DNA of 64,000 bases from Sphingomonas kyeonggiensis. GTDB lineage: Bacteria > Pseudomonadota > Alphaproteobacteria > Sphingomonadales > Sphingomonadaceae. Below, one piece after another: positions 17,746 through 25,606 of this stretch; position 1 is the first letter of the stretch; each line of letters starts with the position of its first letter. The notes under the pieces were generated by a model. The model was given only the letters and a program-made list of their open reading frames with translations. It ran no database searches and was not told where the DNA came from. The stretch spans positions 682,001 through 746,000 of the forward strand of contig NZ_JACHLN010000001.1 in assembly GCF_014204495.1 (NCBI RefSeq), read 5' to 3'. Both the position numbers and the translations under genes were made by a program.

Positions 17746-20190
17746 ATGGTTGCAGCGCTCATGAACGATTTGCTGCCGATCCACGCCATATTGCCCGAAC
17801 TGCTCGCCGCGCTGCGCGGCGGGAGCAATGCCGTGCTGGTCGCCCCGCCCGGTGCGGGCAAGACGACGGCGGTGGCGCCGGCGCTGATTGGCGAGGACTG
17901 GTGCACCGGCGAAGTGCTGCTGCTCTCCCCGCGCCGGCTCGCGGCGCGGGCGGCGGGCGAGCGGATGGCGGCGCTGGCGGGCGAGCAGGTCGGCCAGACC
18001 TTCGGCTACGCGACGCGGATGGACAGCAAGCGATCGGCCGCGACGCGGGTGACGGTCGTCACCGAGGGCATCTTCGTCAATCGCATCCAGGCCGATCCCG
18101 AACTGGCGGGGGTTTCCGCCGTGCTGTTCGACGAAGTGCATGAACGCAGCCTCGACAGCGATTTCGGGCTGGCGCTGGCGCTCGACGCGCAGGCGGCGCT
18201 GCGTCCCGACCTGCGGCTGGTGGCGATGTCGGCGACGCTCGACGGCACGCGCTTCTCCGGGCTGATGGGCGATGCGCCGGTAGTCGAGAGCGAGGGGCGG
18301 AGCTGGCCGCTGGAGTTGCGCCATATCGGTCGCGCCGCCGAAGCGCGGATCGAGGATTCGATGGCGGCGGCTTGTCGGCTCGCGCTGCGCGATGCCGAGG
18401 GCGGGGTGCTCGCCTTCCTGCCGGGCGTTGCCGAGATCGAGCGCACCGCCGAGCGGATCGGCGAGGTGCCGGGCGCCGTGGTGCACAAGCTGCACGGCAG
18501 CCTTGAGCCCGGCGCCCAGCGCGCGGCGATCGCGCCCGATCCGCAGGGGCGGCGCAAGATCGTGCTGGCGACCTCGATCGCCGAGACTTCGTTGACGCTC
18601 GACGGCATCCGGGTCGTGGTCGATTCGGGCCTCGCGCGGCGACCGCGCTATGACCGGGCGGCGGGGATGACCCGGCTGGTCACCGAGCGGGCGAGCCAGG
18701 CATCGGTGACCCAGCGCGCCGGCCGTGCCGCGCGCCAGGGACCGGGCACCGCCTATCGGCTGTGGGAGGAAGCGGCGACCGCCGGCCTGCCGCGCTTCGA
18801 TCCGCCCGAGATATTGAAAGCCGATCTCTCGGCATTGGTGCTCGATTGCGCGCTCTGGGGGGTGAGCGATCCGCGCGACCTGAACTGGCTCGATCCGCCG
18901 CCCGAGGCCGCGGTGTCCGAAGCGCGCAAGCGGCTGGGGACGCTGGAGGCATTGGATGAGGACGGCCGTCCCACCGCGCATGGCAAGGCGATTGCCGGGC
19001 TGCCGCTGCCGCCGCGGCTCGGCCATATGCTGGTGCGCGCGGCCGAGCGCGGCATGGCAGGGACGGCGGCGCAGATCGCGGTGCTGCTCGGCGAGCGTGG
19101 TTTGGGCGGCAATGATGCCGATCTCGAGCTGCGGCTGCGCCGCTGGCGGAACGAACGCGGGCCTCGCGCCGAGAATGCGCGACGGCTGGCGCAGCGCTGG
19201 GCGAAGCTGGTGGGGAATGACGGGATCGGCGATCCCGCCGCCTGTGTCGCCCTCGCCTTTCCCGACCGGATCGCCAAACGCCGCGATGCCAGCGGCGAGA
19301 CCTGGGCTTCGGCCGGCGGGCGCGGGTTCAAGCTCGACCCGACCTCCTCGCTCGCCCGCGCGGAATGGTTGGCAGTGGCGGAGACGCAGGGCATGGCGGC
19401 GGGCGCGCGCATCCTCTCCGCCGCGCCGATCGACCCCACCGAAGTCGAATCGCTGTTCGCCGATCGGATCGAGACGCGACGCAGCGTCCGCTTCGATCCC
19501 GCGACCGGGCGGATCGAGGCGCTGCGCGAGCGCAGGCTCGGCGCGATCCGCTTGTCGAGCGGGCCCGATTCGGCAGCCAACCCGGCCGAGATCGAAAAGG
19601 CACTGCTGGAGGGCGTGCGCGAGCATGGGCTGGCGCTGCTGCCCTGGTCCGACACTGCCCAGGCGCTGCGCACCCGCGCCGCCTATGCCGGCAATGATTC
19701 GCTGTCCGACACGCGGCTACTCGACGCGCTCGACGAATGGCTGCCCGGGCTGCTCGCCGGCAAGCGGCGGCTGGATGCGGTCGAGGGGCTGACCAATGCG
19801 CTCAACAACCTGCTCGGCTGGGACGGGCAGAAGGCGCTCGACCGGCTTGCCCCTGCCCGTTTCGAGACGCCGGAAGGATCGACCTATGCGATCGACTATG
19901 CCGCCGAGGGCGGGCCGACGGTGGAGGTGCGGGTGCAGGCGCTGTACGGACTCGACACGCATCCGGTGCTGGGCGACGGCACGCCGCTGGTGCTCAGCCT
20001 GACCTCGCCCGCCGGGCGGCCGATCCAGACGACGCGCGACCTGCCGGGCTTCTGGAAAGGCAGCTGGGCCGCGGTCGCCAAGGAGATGCGCGGGCGCTAT
20101 CCGCGCCATCCCTGGCCCGAGGATCCCGCCGCGGCATCGGCGACGCTCAGGACGAAAAAGGCAGATGCAAGGGCCGCCGGGCCGCGCTAA
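17746..20190 (+). CDS. hrpB: ATP-dependent RNA helicase HrpB
   Basis: 814 residues from the first ATG; a second ATG at 17761 (MNDLLPIH) is equally plausible because the G-rich RBS fits it as well. DEAH-box helicase with Walker A APPGAGKT (33-40), DEVH at 129-132 (LFDEVHERSLDSDF), SAT motif MSATLDG, and QRAGRAARQGPG motif VI. The C-terminal HrpB domain is recognisable from NLLGWDGQKALDRLAP and LPGFWKGSWAAVAKEMRGRY. The biological role of HrpB is poorly known; in enterobacteria it is linked to RNA metabolism. Confidence 0.93.
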   Translation: MVAALMNDLLPIHAILPELLAALRGGSNAVLVAPPGAGKTTAVAPALIGEDWCTGEVLLLSPRRLAARAAGERMAALAGEQVGQTFGYATRMDSKRSAATRVTVVTEGIFVNRIQADPELAGVSAVLFDEVHERSLDSDFGLALALDAQAALRPDLRLVAMSATLDGTRFSGLMGDAPVVESEGRSWPLELRHIGRAAEARIEDSMAAACRLALRDAEGGVLAFLPGVAEIERTAERIGEVPGAVVHKLHGSLEPGAQRAAIAPDPQGRRKIVLATSIAETSLTLDGIRVVVDSGLARRPRYDRAAGMTRLVTERASQASVTQRAGRAARQGPGTAYRLWEEAATAGLPRFDPPEILKADLSALVLDCALWGVSDPRDLNWLDPPPEAAVSEARKRLGTLEALDEDGRPTAHGKAIAGLPLPPRLGHMLVRAAERGMAGTAAQIAVLLGERGLGGNDADLELRLRRWRNERGPRAENARRLAQRWAKLVGNDGIGDPAACVALAFPDRIAKRRDASGETWASAGGRGFKLDPTSSLARAEWLAVAETQGMAAGARILSAAPIDPTEVESLFADRIETRRSVRFDPATGRIEALRERRLGAIRLSSGPDSAANPAEIEKALLEGVREHGLALLPWSDTAQALRTRAAYAGNDSLSDTRLLDALDEWLPGLLAGKRRLDAVEGLTNALNNLLGWDGQKALDRLAPARFETPEGSTYAIDYAAEGGPTVEVRVQALYGLDTHPVLGDGTPLVLSLTSPAGRPIQTTRDLPGFWKGSWAAVAKEMRGRYPRHPWPEDPAAASATLRTKKADARAAGPR

Positions 20191-20201
20191 GGGAAATGAC
20201 C

Positions 20202-20486
20202 ATGACCAAGACCGCTCGCATTTTTCAGAAGCCCAAGAACGCCATGCAGTCCGGCCGTGCACGCACGACCAGCTGGATCCTCGAGTTCGAGCCGGTCCGC
20301 CAGCAAAAGGCCGATCCGCTGACCGGCTGGGCCGGCGGCGACGCGACCGCGACCCAGCTGCGCCTGAGCTTCGAGACGCTGGAAGCCGCCACCGCCTATG
20401 CCGAGCGCGAGGGGCTGGCCTTCCATGTGATCGCCGCGCCGGAGCGCAAGCTGAAGCTCCAGGCGTACGCGGATAACTTCCGCTGA
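20202..20486 (+). CDS. Complex I accessory subunit, NDUFS4-like
   Basis: 94 residues, ETC complex I subunit conserved region. This is the bacterial homologue of the mitochondrial 18-kDa NDUFS4 subunit, typical of Alphaproteobacteria. Motifs: ARIFQKPKNAMQSG, WILEFE, DPLTGWAGG and LSFETLEAATAYAERE. It binds the peripheral arm of NADH:quinone oxidoreductase. The nuo operon is not in the window, so the gene is orphaned from its complex. GGGAAATG precedes the chosen ATG; an ATG two codons earlier (20196) is possible. Confidence 0.88.
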   Translation: MTKTARIFQKPKNAMQSGRARTTSWILEFEPVRQQKADPLTGWAGGDATATQLRLSFETLEAATAYAEREGLAFHVIAAPERKLKLQAYADNFR

Positions 20487-20494
20487 TTCGTTTT

Positions 20495-20644
20495 CCCCTC
20501 CCTGCAAGGGAGGGGATCAAGGGGTGGGTTAGAAAAGGTCGGGCTCGATGCCCGGCCTTTTCTGTTTTCCGATGCCGTCTCGTTGGGCGCCTCCGGAAGA
20601 CCGGAGGCGCAACCCACCCCCGGCCCCTCCCTTGCAGGGAGGGG
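20495..20644. repeat. 150-bp nested palindromic element, copy A
   Basis: Starts and ends with the same self-complementary block (CCCCTCCCTGCAAGGGAGGG and CCCTCCCTTGCAGGGAGGGG). The interior holds GGGGTGGGTTAGAAAAGG, a terminator-like hairpin and GGAGGCGCAACCCACCCCC, so GTGGGTT pairs with AACCCAC. An inverted copy, about 90 percent identical or better by eye, lies at 53260-53406. It fills the gap between convergent genes. Confidence 0.88.
20531..20563. terminator. Bidirectional intrinsic terminator inside element A
   Basis: AGAAAAGGTCGGGC, loop TCGAT, then GCCCGGCCTTTTCT: a GC stem flanked by A-run and T-run on either side, placed between the convergent complex I subunit and Nudix genes, so it can end transcription from both strands. 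Confidence 0.7.
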
Positions 20645-20650
20645 AGTTGG

Positions 20651-21181
20651 TCAGTTCCCCAGCAGCGCGCCCGACAGCAACAGCAGCAGCTTCACGTCGA
20701 TCGCCAGCCCCTCGGCGCGCTTCTTCGCGACGAAATCGGGGAGGCCCGCCAGCGGCACGCGGTGGACGATGATGTCCTCGTCCTCCAGCCCGCCGCCTTC
20801 GCCGACCTTGGTCAGCCCGCGCGCGCGGACCAGAGTGAAGCTCTCGCTGACCAGCCCGGGCGAGGAGAAATACTCGCCGAGATCCTCGATCTCCGCGCTG
20901 TCATAGCCGGTTTCCTCGATCAGCTCGCGGCGAGCAGCCTCGAAGGGACTGTCATTCTCGCGACCCGCTTCATCGCCGACGAGGCCGGCGGGCAGCTCGA
21001 GGCAGCGCTTGCCGAGCGGCACGCGAAACTGGTCGACCAGCAGGACATGATCGTCGGCGTCGATCGCGACGATCACCGCGGCGCGGATGCCCTTGGCACG
21101 CGAGACATATTCCCATTTGCCCCGGCGCTTGGCGGTGATCCACTTGCCGGCCCAGGCAATCTCTTCTTCCATGTCGCTCAC
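20651..21181 (-). CDS. Nudix hydrolase, ADP-ribose pyrophosphatase type
   Basis: 176 residues. The Nudix box is visible as ELPAGLVGDE then EAARRELIEETGY (about 62-93), with a short insertion between its two halves. RVPLGKRCLELPAG before it and YFSSPGLVSESF after it match the ADP-ribose / nucleoside-diphosphate-sugar pyrophosphatases (NudF type). Likely hydrolyses ADP-ribose to AMP and ribose phosphate. Start is GTG overlapping the upstream stop by 4 bases; an ATG three codons later (21172) is an alternative. Last gene of the lemA-TPM operon. Confidence 0.88.
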   Translation of the reverse strand: MSDMEEEIAWAGKWITAKRRGKWEYVSRAKGIRAAVIVAIDADDHVLLVDQFRVPLGKRCLELPAGLVGDEAGRENDSPFEAARRELIEETGYDSAEIEDLGEYFSSPGLVSESFTLVRARGLTKVGEGGGLEDEDIIVHRVPLAGLPDFVAKKRAEGLAIDVKLLLLLSGALLGN

Positions 21182-21849
21182 AGTTCGATCACCCGGTCGG
21201 GAAGTTCGTTCACATCGTCCGCGCTGCGCGGGAAATGCTCGGCAAGCACCAGGCCGATCTGGTGGACGGCCTCGGCCATGCCCTCACCGGCCCTGTCCGC
21301 CTTCACGCCCTTGAGCAATGCCGCCATCGCGGCGCCCCAGACGTCGGGCGTGACTTTCGAGTGGATCGCCTCGTCGGCGATGATCTCGGCGCGGTGCTCG
21401 GCAAGGCTGAGATAGAGCAGCACGCCGGTCGAACCGCGCGTGCGCTTCTCGGCGGCGGCGCGGAACAGTTCGAGCGCACGGCGATGGACGCGGCGGTTCT
21501 TGGTCGCGGCAGGCGTGAGGAACAGGCGCAGCGCATCGAGCGCCAGCACGACGCGGGCGACCAGGAAGGTCGCGGCCATCAGGATCAGCGCGATGGTGAG
21601 GTACCAGCGTGCCGGCACGACCTGCGCCCAGCTGTCGATGAAGCGGGAATGGAGCCACTCGGCCGGCCAGGGCTGCCAGGCGAGCAGCGCCAGGACGAGC
21701 AGCATCGCCAGCACCGCCCAATGCAGCGCAACGTCGTGATAGGGATCCGAGCGCCCAGCGACGACCGTGACGATCTCGCCATTGGTGGTGAGCTCGGCGG
21801 CGGTTACGGCCTGGGTGACCGCCATGCGGTCCTGATCGGTCAATCGCAT
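21178..21849 (-). CDS. TPM-domain membrane protein
   Basis: 223 residues beginning MRLTDQDRMAVTQAVTAAEL. An N-terminal piece of a TPM domain (TNGEIVTVVAGRSDPYHDVAL) is interrupted by two membrane helices (about 48-66 and 85-105) and resumes after them (TRGSTGVLLYLSLAEHRAEI, VWGAAMAALLKGVKADRAGEG). This split layout is known for alphaproteobacterial TPM proteins. Function unclear; family members in plants are thylakoid phosphatases but bacterial roles are undefined. Starts 1 base after the upstream stop. Confidence 0.8.
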   Translation of the reverse strand: MRLTDQDRMAVTQAVTAAELTTNGEIVTVVAGRSDPYHDVALHWAVLAMLLVLALLAWQPWPAEWLHSRFIDSWAQVVPARWYLTIALILMAATFLVARVVLALDALRLFLTPAATKNRRVHRRALELFRAAAEKRTRGSTGVLLYLSLAEHRAEIIADEAIHSKVTPDVWGAAMAALLKGVKADRAGEGMAEAVHQIGLVLAEHFPRSADDVNELPDRVIEL

Positions 21850-21850
21850 C

Positions 21851-22711
21851 TCACCAGCTCCCCGAGGCGCCGCCGCCCCCGAACGATCCGCCGCCGCCGG
21901 AGAAGCCACCGCCGCCTCCGCCACCACCACCCCAGTCGCTGCCGCCACCACCGCCCCAGCCGCCGCCGCCACGGCTGGCCTGATGGCCGATCTCGTTGGC
22001 GATCGACCAGAGGATGATCGGCAGCGCGCCGCTGTCGTCGCTACGGTAGCGCGGGCCCCAGGGGCCGCGCCGCTTGCGCCGGCCGAGCCCGAGCATCGGC
22101 AGGATCACGAACAGCAGGATGATGCCCCAGAAGATCAGCCCGATCGGAAACCCGCCGCCGCTAGAGCGCTGGCGACTGGTCTGGCTGACCTTCGCCTGAC
22201 TCTGCTGGGCACGCTGTTCGGCGGCCTCGAGCGGCAGCTTCATCTGCTCGGCGATCGCCTGCGCGCCGGCGACGATGCCGCCCGCCATGTCGTTCTGCTT
22301 GAAGCGGGGGATGATCGTCTCGTTGATGATCTGGCTGGACAAGCCATCGGTCATGATCGGCTCGAGCCCGTAGCCGACCTCGATCCGGACCTTGCGCTCC
22401 TTGGGAGCGACGATCAGCAGGATGCCGTTATTGGCGTCCTTCTGGCCGATCCCCCAGGCGCGGCCGAGCTGATAGCCGTAATCCTGGATGTCATAGCCCT
22501 GGAGATCGGGGATGGTCGCGACGACGAACTGGCGGGTCGAGGCCTTCTGGACGTCCTCGGAGAGCTGGTTGAGCTGGGCGACCTGGGCGGGCGAGAGCAG
22601 ATGCGCCTCGTCGACCACCCGGCCACTGAGCTTGGGGAAACTGGGCTGCGCCTGTGCCGAGAGCGGCACCAGGACCAGCAGCAATGCGAGCAGGCTACGC
22701 AACAGACTCAT
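21851..22711 (-). CDS. TPM-domain protein of YgcG type with Gly-rich tail
   Basis: 286 residues. A signal peptide (about 1-21, SAQAQP), then the TPM domain at about 26-155 (GRVVDEAHLLSPAQ, GIGQKDANNGILLIVAPKER, VRIEVGYGLEPIMTD), one membrane helix at about 190-210 (GLIFWGIILLFVILPML), a basic segment GRRKRRG and a C-terminal tail of almost pure Gly/Ser with interspersed Trp (GGGGWGGGGGSDWGGGG). The Gly-rich tail is a trait of YgcG proteins. Overlaps the next upstream gene by 4 bases. Confidence 0.88.
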   Translation of the reverse strand: MSLLRSLLALLLVLVPLSAQAQPSFPKLSGRVVDEAHLLSPAQVAQLNQLSEDVQKASTRQFVVATIPDLQGYDIQDYGYQLGRAWGIGQKDANNGILLIVAPKERKVRIEVGYGLEPIMTDGLSSQIINETIIPRFKQNDMAGGIVAGAQAIAEQMKLPLEAAEQRAQQSQAKVSQTSRQRSSGGGFPIGLIFWGIILLFVILPMLGLGRRKRRGPWGPRYRSDDSGALPIILWSIANEIGHQASRGGGGWGGGGGSDWGGGGGGGGGFSGGGGSFGGGGASGSW

Positions 22712-23289
22712 TCAGTGATCTCGCGAATGATGGCTTCGCTGCCGGCGAAGATGCCGTCGGCGAACTTGCCTTCCTTGAAGCGCGGCAGGATGTCGTCGCG
22801 GATGATCGCGCCCGCTTCCTCGTCGCGCAGCGCCTTTTCGAGGCCGGTGCCGACTTCGATCCGGACCTTGCGTTCATTGGGCGCCACGATCAGTAGCACC
22901 CCGTCATTGAAGCATTTGCGGCCGATGCCCCAGGTGCGGCCCAGGTTCACGCCATAATCGGCGATCACATGCCCGCCGAGGCTTTTCACCGTGACCACCA
23001 CGAACTGATGCTTCGACTTCTTCTCGGCATCGACCAGCTGGTTCGACAGCCGTCGCCGCTCGCTTACCGAAAGCAGGTTGGCGGAATCGACCACCCGGCC
23101 GGTCAGCGCCGGAAAATCATAGCCGGCGGGGGCGGGCCGCGCATTGGGCACCGCCGCCCCCTCGACCGCACCGGCGACGGGCGTCGTCTCCGCTGCAGGC
23201 GTGCACCCCGCCGCAACGGCCTGCGGATCGTGCGCCAGCGGCTTGCAGGCCGCCAGCGCACCGCAGAGGAGAAGCGCCCGCAGGATCAG
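22708..23289 (-). CDS. TPM-domain lipoprotein with probable CTG start
   Basis: About 193 residues if started at the CTG at 23289, 191 at the CTG at 23283. The conventional first start (GTG at 23151) would give 147 residues lacking any export signal. Reading further upstream in the same open frame gives [14 protein letters not shown], a textbook lipoprotein signal with lipobox ALAAC, and the frame stays open to the lemA stop. No ATG, GTG or TTG is available there, only CTG, and the first CTG overlaps the lemA TGA stop. The TPM domain (GRVVDSANLLSVSE, GIGRKCFNDGVLLIVAP) follows a short linker. Paralog of the next gene. Confidence 0.75.
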   Translation of the reverse strand: MILRALLLCGALAACKPLAHDPQAVAAGCTPAAETTPVAGAVEGAAVPNARPAPAGYDFPALTGRVVDSANLLSVSERRRLSNQLVDAEKKSKHQFVVVTVKSLGGHVIADYGVNLGRTWGIGRKCFNDGVLLIVAPNERKVRIEVGTGLEKALRDEEAGAIIRDDILPRFKEGKFADGIFAGSEAIIREITE

Positions 23290-23876
23290 TTGCTGTTCCC
23301 GAAGCTGACGTCGGGCATCTTCTCCGCGCCGGCCTGGGCCTGGAAGGGCACGATCGGCTTGGCGCCGTAGAAGATCTTCGCACCGATCGCGTCGGGGAAG
23401 GTGCGGATGCGGGTGTTATAGGCCTGCACCGCCGTGTTGTAGTCGCGCACCGCGATGGTGATGCGGTTGTTGCTGCCTTCCACCTGGTCCATCAGCGTCT
23501 TGAACGTCGCCTGGCTCTGGAGCTGGGGATAGGCCTCGACGCTGGCGATCAGGCGCCCGATCGAGCCGCCGAACTGGTTCTGCGCCGCCTGGAAGGCCGC
23601 GACCTTGTTGGGGTCGGTGAGGTCATTCGCGGTGATCTGCACAGAAGTCGCCTTGGCGCGTGCCTCGACCACGTCGGTCAGGATCTTGCCTTCGGAAGCC
23701 GCTGCGCCCTTCACCGTATTGACCAGCGCGGGAATGGTGTCGGCGCGACGCTGATAGGCCGCCTGCACGTCCGCCCACTTCGCCTTCGCATTCTCCTCGG
23801 CGGTGGGAACGCTGTTGAGGCCGCAGCCTGCGAGCAGGGCGGCGCCGGCAAGAGCAAGAAGGGCACGAAACTTCAT
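23286..23876 (-). CDS. LemA family lipoprotein
   Basis: 196 residues. The lipobox is ALLAGC with Cys18, and the ATG at 23876 is chosen because the signal peptide begins there. The LemA fold follows (helical bundle): [44 protein letters not shown] and [18 protein letters not shown] are the conserved blocks. Function is not established for the family. LemA genes are very often beside TPM-domain genes, as here, suggesting a joint envelope complex. First gene of the operon lemA, TPM lipoprotein, YgcG-like, TPM, nudix. Confidence 0.92.
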   Translation of the reverse strand: MKFRALLALAGAALLAGCGLNSVPTAEENAKAKWADVQAAYQRRADTIPALVNTVKGAAASEGKILTDVVEARAKATSVQITANDLTDPNKVAAFQAAQNQFGGSIGRLIASVEAYPQLQSQATFKTLMDQVEGSNNRITIAVRDYNTAVQAYNTRIRTFPDAIGAKIFYGAKPIVPFQAQAGAEKMPDVSFGNSN

Positions 23877-24036
23877 CACGTCAGGATCCTCCGGATCGGG
23901 TTCGAAGTGTCTTATACAGTGGCAACACCTCGGTTCGAAAGCTAAATCGGAAACGCAGGCGGTTTGCGCAAGCTCCACAAGCGTGCTTCATGGCAAAGAT
24001 GCCGCGCGCTGGCGGCAGGGGTTGGGAGCCGAAGCG

Positions 24037-24468
24037 ATGTTCAAGGAATTCAAGGCGTTCATTTCGCGCGGCAACGTGCTCGATCTGGCCGTGGCGGTCA
24101 TCATCGGCGCCGCGTTCAGCAAGATCGTCAGCTCGCTGACCGACGATCTGCTGATGCCGCTGATCGGCAAGATCTTCGGCGGGCTCGATTTCTCGAGCTA
24201 CTTCATCGCGCTGGGGCCGATCCCCGCCGCGCTGGCCGGATCGACCGACTATGCCGCGCTGAAAAAGGCCGGCGTGCCGCTGTTCGGCTATGGCGCGTTC
24301 ATCACCGCGGCGGTCAATTTCATGATCGTCGCCTTCATCATCTTCCTGCTGGTGCGCGCGGTGAACCGCGTGATGCCGAAGCCGGAGGAAGCCGCCGCCG
24401 CCGAACCGGCGGACGTAACGCTGCTGCGCGAGATCCGCGACGAGCTGAAGAAGAAGAACGCGGCCTAG
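24037..24468 (+). CDS. mscL: Large-conductance mechanosensitive channel MscL
   Basis: 143 residues. [31 protein letters not shown] is the N-terminal amphipathic helix and TM1 pore helix, [28 protein letters not shown] is TM2, and [13 protein letters not shown] is the C-terminal bundle helix. Forms a homopentamer that opens under membrane tension to release solutes on osmotic downshock. The periplasmic loop (about 45-75) is of ordinary length. The 3' end overlaps the convergent Rrf2 gene by 4 bases. Confidence 0.96.
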   Translation: MFKEFKAFISRGNVLDLAVAVIIGAAFSKIVSSLTDDLLMPLIGKIFGGLDFSSYFIALGPIPAALAGSTDYAALKKAGVPLFGYGAFITAAVNFMIVAFIIFLLVRAVNRVMPKPEEAAAAEPADVTLLREIRDELKKKNAA

Positions 24469-24896
24469 GCCGCAGCGAGATCCTCGGCGGTGGCATCCGC
24501 AAGGCTGGTGCCGTCGAGAATACGTGCGGTCTCGTCGCGCACCCGCGCCATCGCGTGGCGGATCGCGCAGCTCGCTTCGTCCTTGCAGTCATTGCACGGG
24601 CGATAGGCGGTGCGGCTGACGCAGGGGACCAGCGCCAGCGGCCCCTCGATCACCCGGATGATCTCGCCGAGCGAGATCAGGTGCTTGGCGCGTGCAAGGC
24701 GATAGCCGCCCGCCTTGCCACGCGTGGACGTGAGGAAGCCCGCCTCGCGCAGATCGGCCAGGATCAGCTCAAGGAACTTGCGCGGCACATTCGCTTCGGT
24801 GGCGATGCGGTTCATCGGCGTTGGCGCGCCCGCAAGGGGCTGTCCGGCCAGATAGAGCATCGCACGAAGGGCGTAGCGGGAACGCTGGGTCAACAT
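24465..24896 (-). CDS. Rrf2 family transcriptional regulator, likely Fe-S
   Basis: 143 residues. Winged helix at about 1-70 ([50 protein letters not shown]). Cys92, Cys101, Cys104 and Cys110 form the C-x8-C-x2-C-x5-C cluster seen in Fe-S sensing Rrf2 proteins such as IscR, NsrR or RirA. The family senses iron, Fe-S status or NO. No isc/suf or iron genes are adjacent, so the regulon is not visible. The tmRNA gene starts about 90 bases beyond its ATG in the opposite direction. Confidence 0.9.
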   Translation of the reverse strand: MLTQRSRYALRAMLYLAGQPLAGAPTPMNRIATEANVPRKFLELILADLREAGFLTSTRGKAGGYRLARAKHLISLGEIIRVIEGPLALVPCVSRTAYRPCNDCKDEASCAIRHAMARVRDETARILDGTSLADATAEDLAAA

Positions 24897-24984
24897 CGGT
24901 CAAAAACGTCCATGCCAATAGTTTGCGGCACTGTGAAGACCTTAGGACATCCCGCCTGACCTTTTCATTAATGAATCCCGCCCC

Positions 24985-25350
24985 TATATGGGTCCTGCCG
25001 GCTTCGGTCGGCTATGGGGATAAACGAAGGCGTGCAATAGGCGCAGCGGACCCGGGGGCGGTACCCGGCGGCTCCACCACCAGCTACCTGCTTCAGGCAG
25101 TTGCTGACGGGGCCGAACTAGGATCGACGTGTGTTGAAAAGCGCTATCTATCTCTCAGCGTGGGCCACTGTGACGGTCCATTACACAAGTGCCAACGATA
25201 ACGAAGCACTCGCTATTGCGGCGTAACCCCAAGGCCTAACGGCTTAAGGTTACTCTAAAATGCGCGGTTGGACCCCACCGGGCAACAGAAGGGGAATCCA
25301 GCGGTACGGGAGGCACCGGGCAACAGAAGCCTCCCACTTTCCCATTCTAC
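24985..25350 (+). ncRNA. ssrA: Two-piece (circularly permuted) tmRNA
   Basis: The gene is read as acceptor piece first, then coding piece. The acceptor piece ends at 25069-25079 with CGGCTCC-A-CCA, preceded by a T-arm (stem CCGGG/CCCGG, loop GGCGGTA). The coding piece starts at 25109 with GGGGCCGAACTAGGATCGAC, the conserved tmRNA 5' pattern. GGGGCCG (25109-25115) pairs with CGGCTCC (25069-25075) as a 7-bp acceptor stem with one G-U. The 29 bases between (25080-25108) would be the excised segment. Two hairpins follow the tag (25262-25340). The outer ends are estimates to about 15 bases. Confidence 0.93.
25191..25226 (+). other. tmRNA tag reading frame, ANDNEALAIAA
   Basis: GCC AAC GAT AAC GAA GCA, then CTC GCT ATT GCG GCG TAA, giving the 11-residue tag ANDNEALAIAA. 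The hydrophobic AA end is the ClpXP/ClpA degron seen in all tmRNA tags and the AND start is the alphaproteobacterial type. GCC is the probable resume codon. Confidence 0.9.
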
Positions 25351-25606
25351 TTAAGTGCAATGCCGCAAGGGCGATCCCGGACAGGCGATCTCCCGAATGT
25401 CGCGCGCGCGCCGCGCATGGTTTCGTGCGCACATGGACCGGCAGACCCACAAAGTGACGGCACTGATCGCCTTCGGGGTGATCGCCTCGGCGATGGTCGC
25501 CGAGGGTGCGCGGCCGCCGCGGCTTCCCCGCAGGGAAGCCACGGCGCCGGTGGCCGGCAGCCGGCGCCGCCGTGGCGGCCCCGGAGGAGGACGCCGGCTG
25601 GCGCCC
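25351..25606. other. Gene-free stretch with terminator-like hairpins
   Basis: No convincing gene. A strong hairpin at 25516-25545 (GCCGCGGCTTCCC, loop CGCA, GGGAAGCCACGGC, one mismatch) and a second GC inverted repeat around 25543-25580 lie downstream of the alcohol dehydrogenase stop on the minus strand. A possible plus-strand reading frame from ATG 25397 (MSRARRAWFRAH) runs through these hairpins and is not listed as a gene. Confidence 0.5.

Noticed and set aside
24821..25201. Plus-strand open frame across the Rrf2 promoter and tmRNA
   Set aside because: It overlaps the tmRNA acceptor stem and the T-arm, whose pairing shows that the sequence is selected as RNA.
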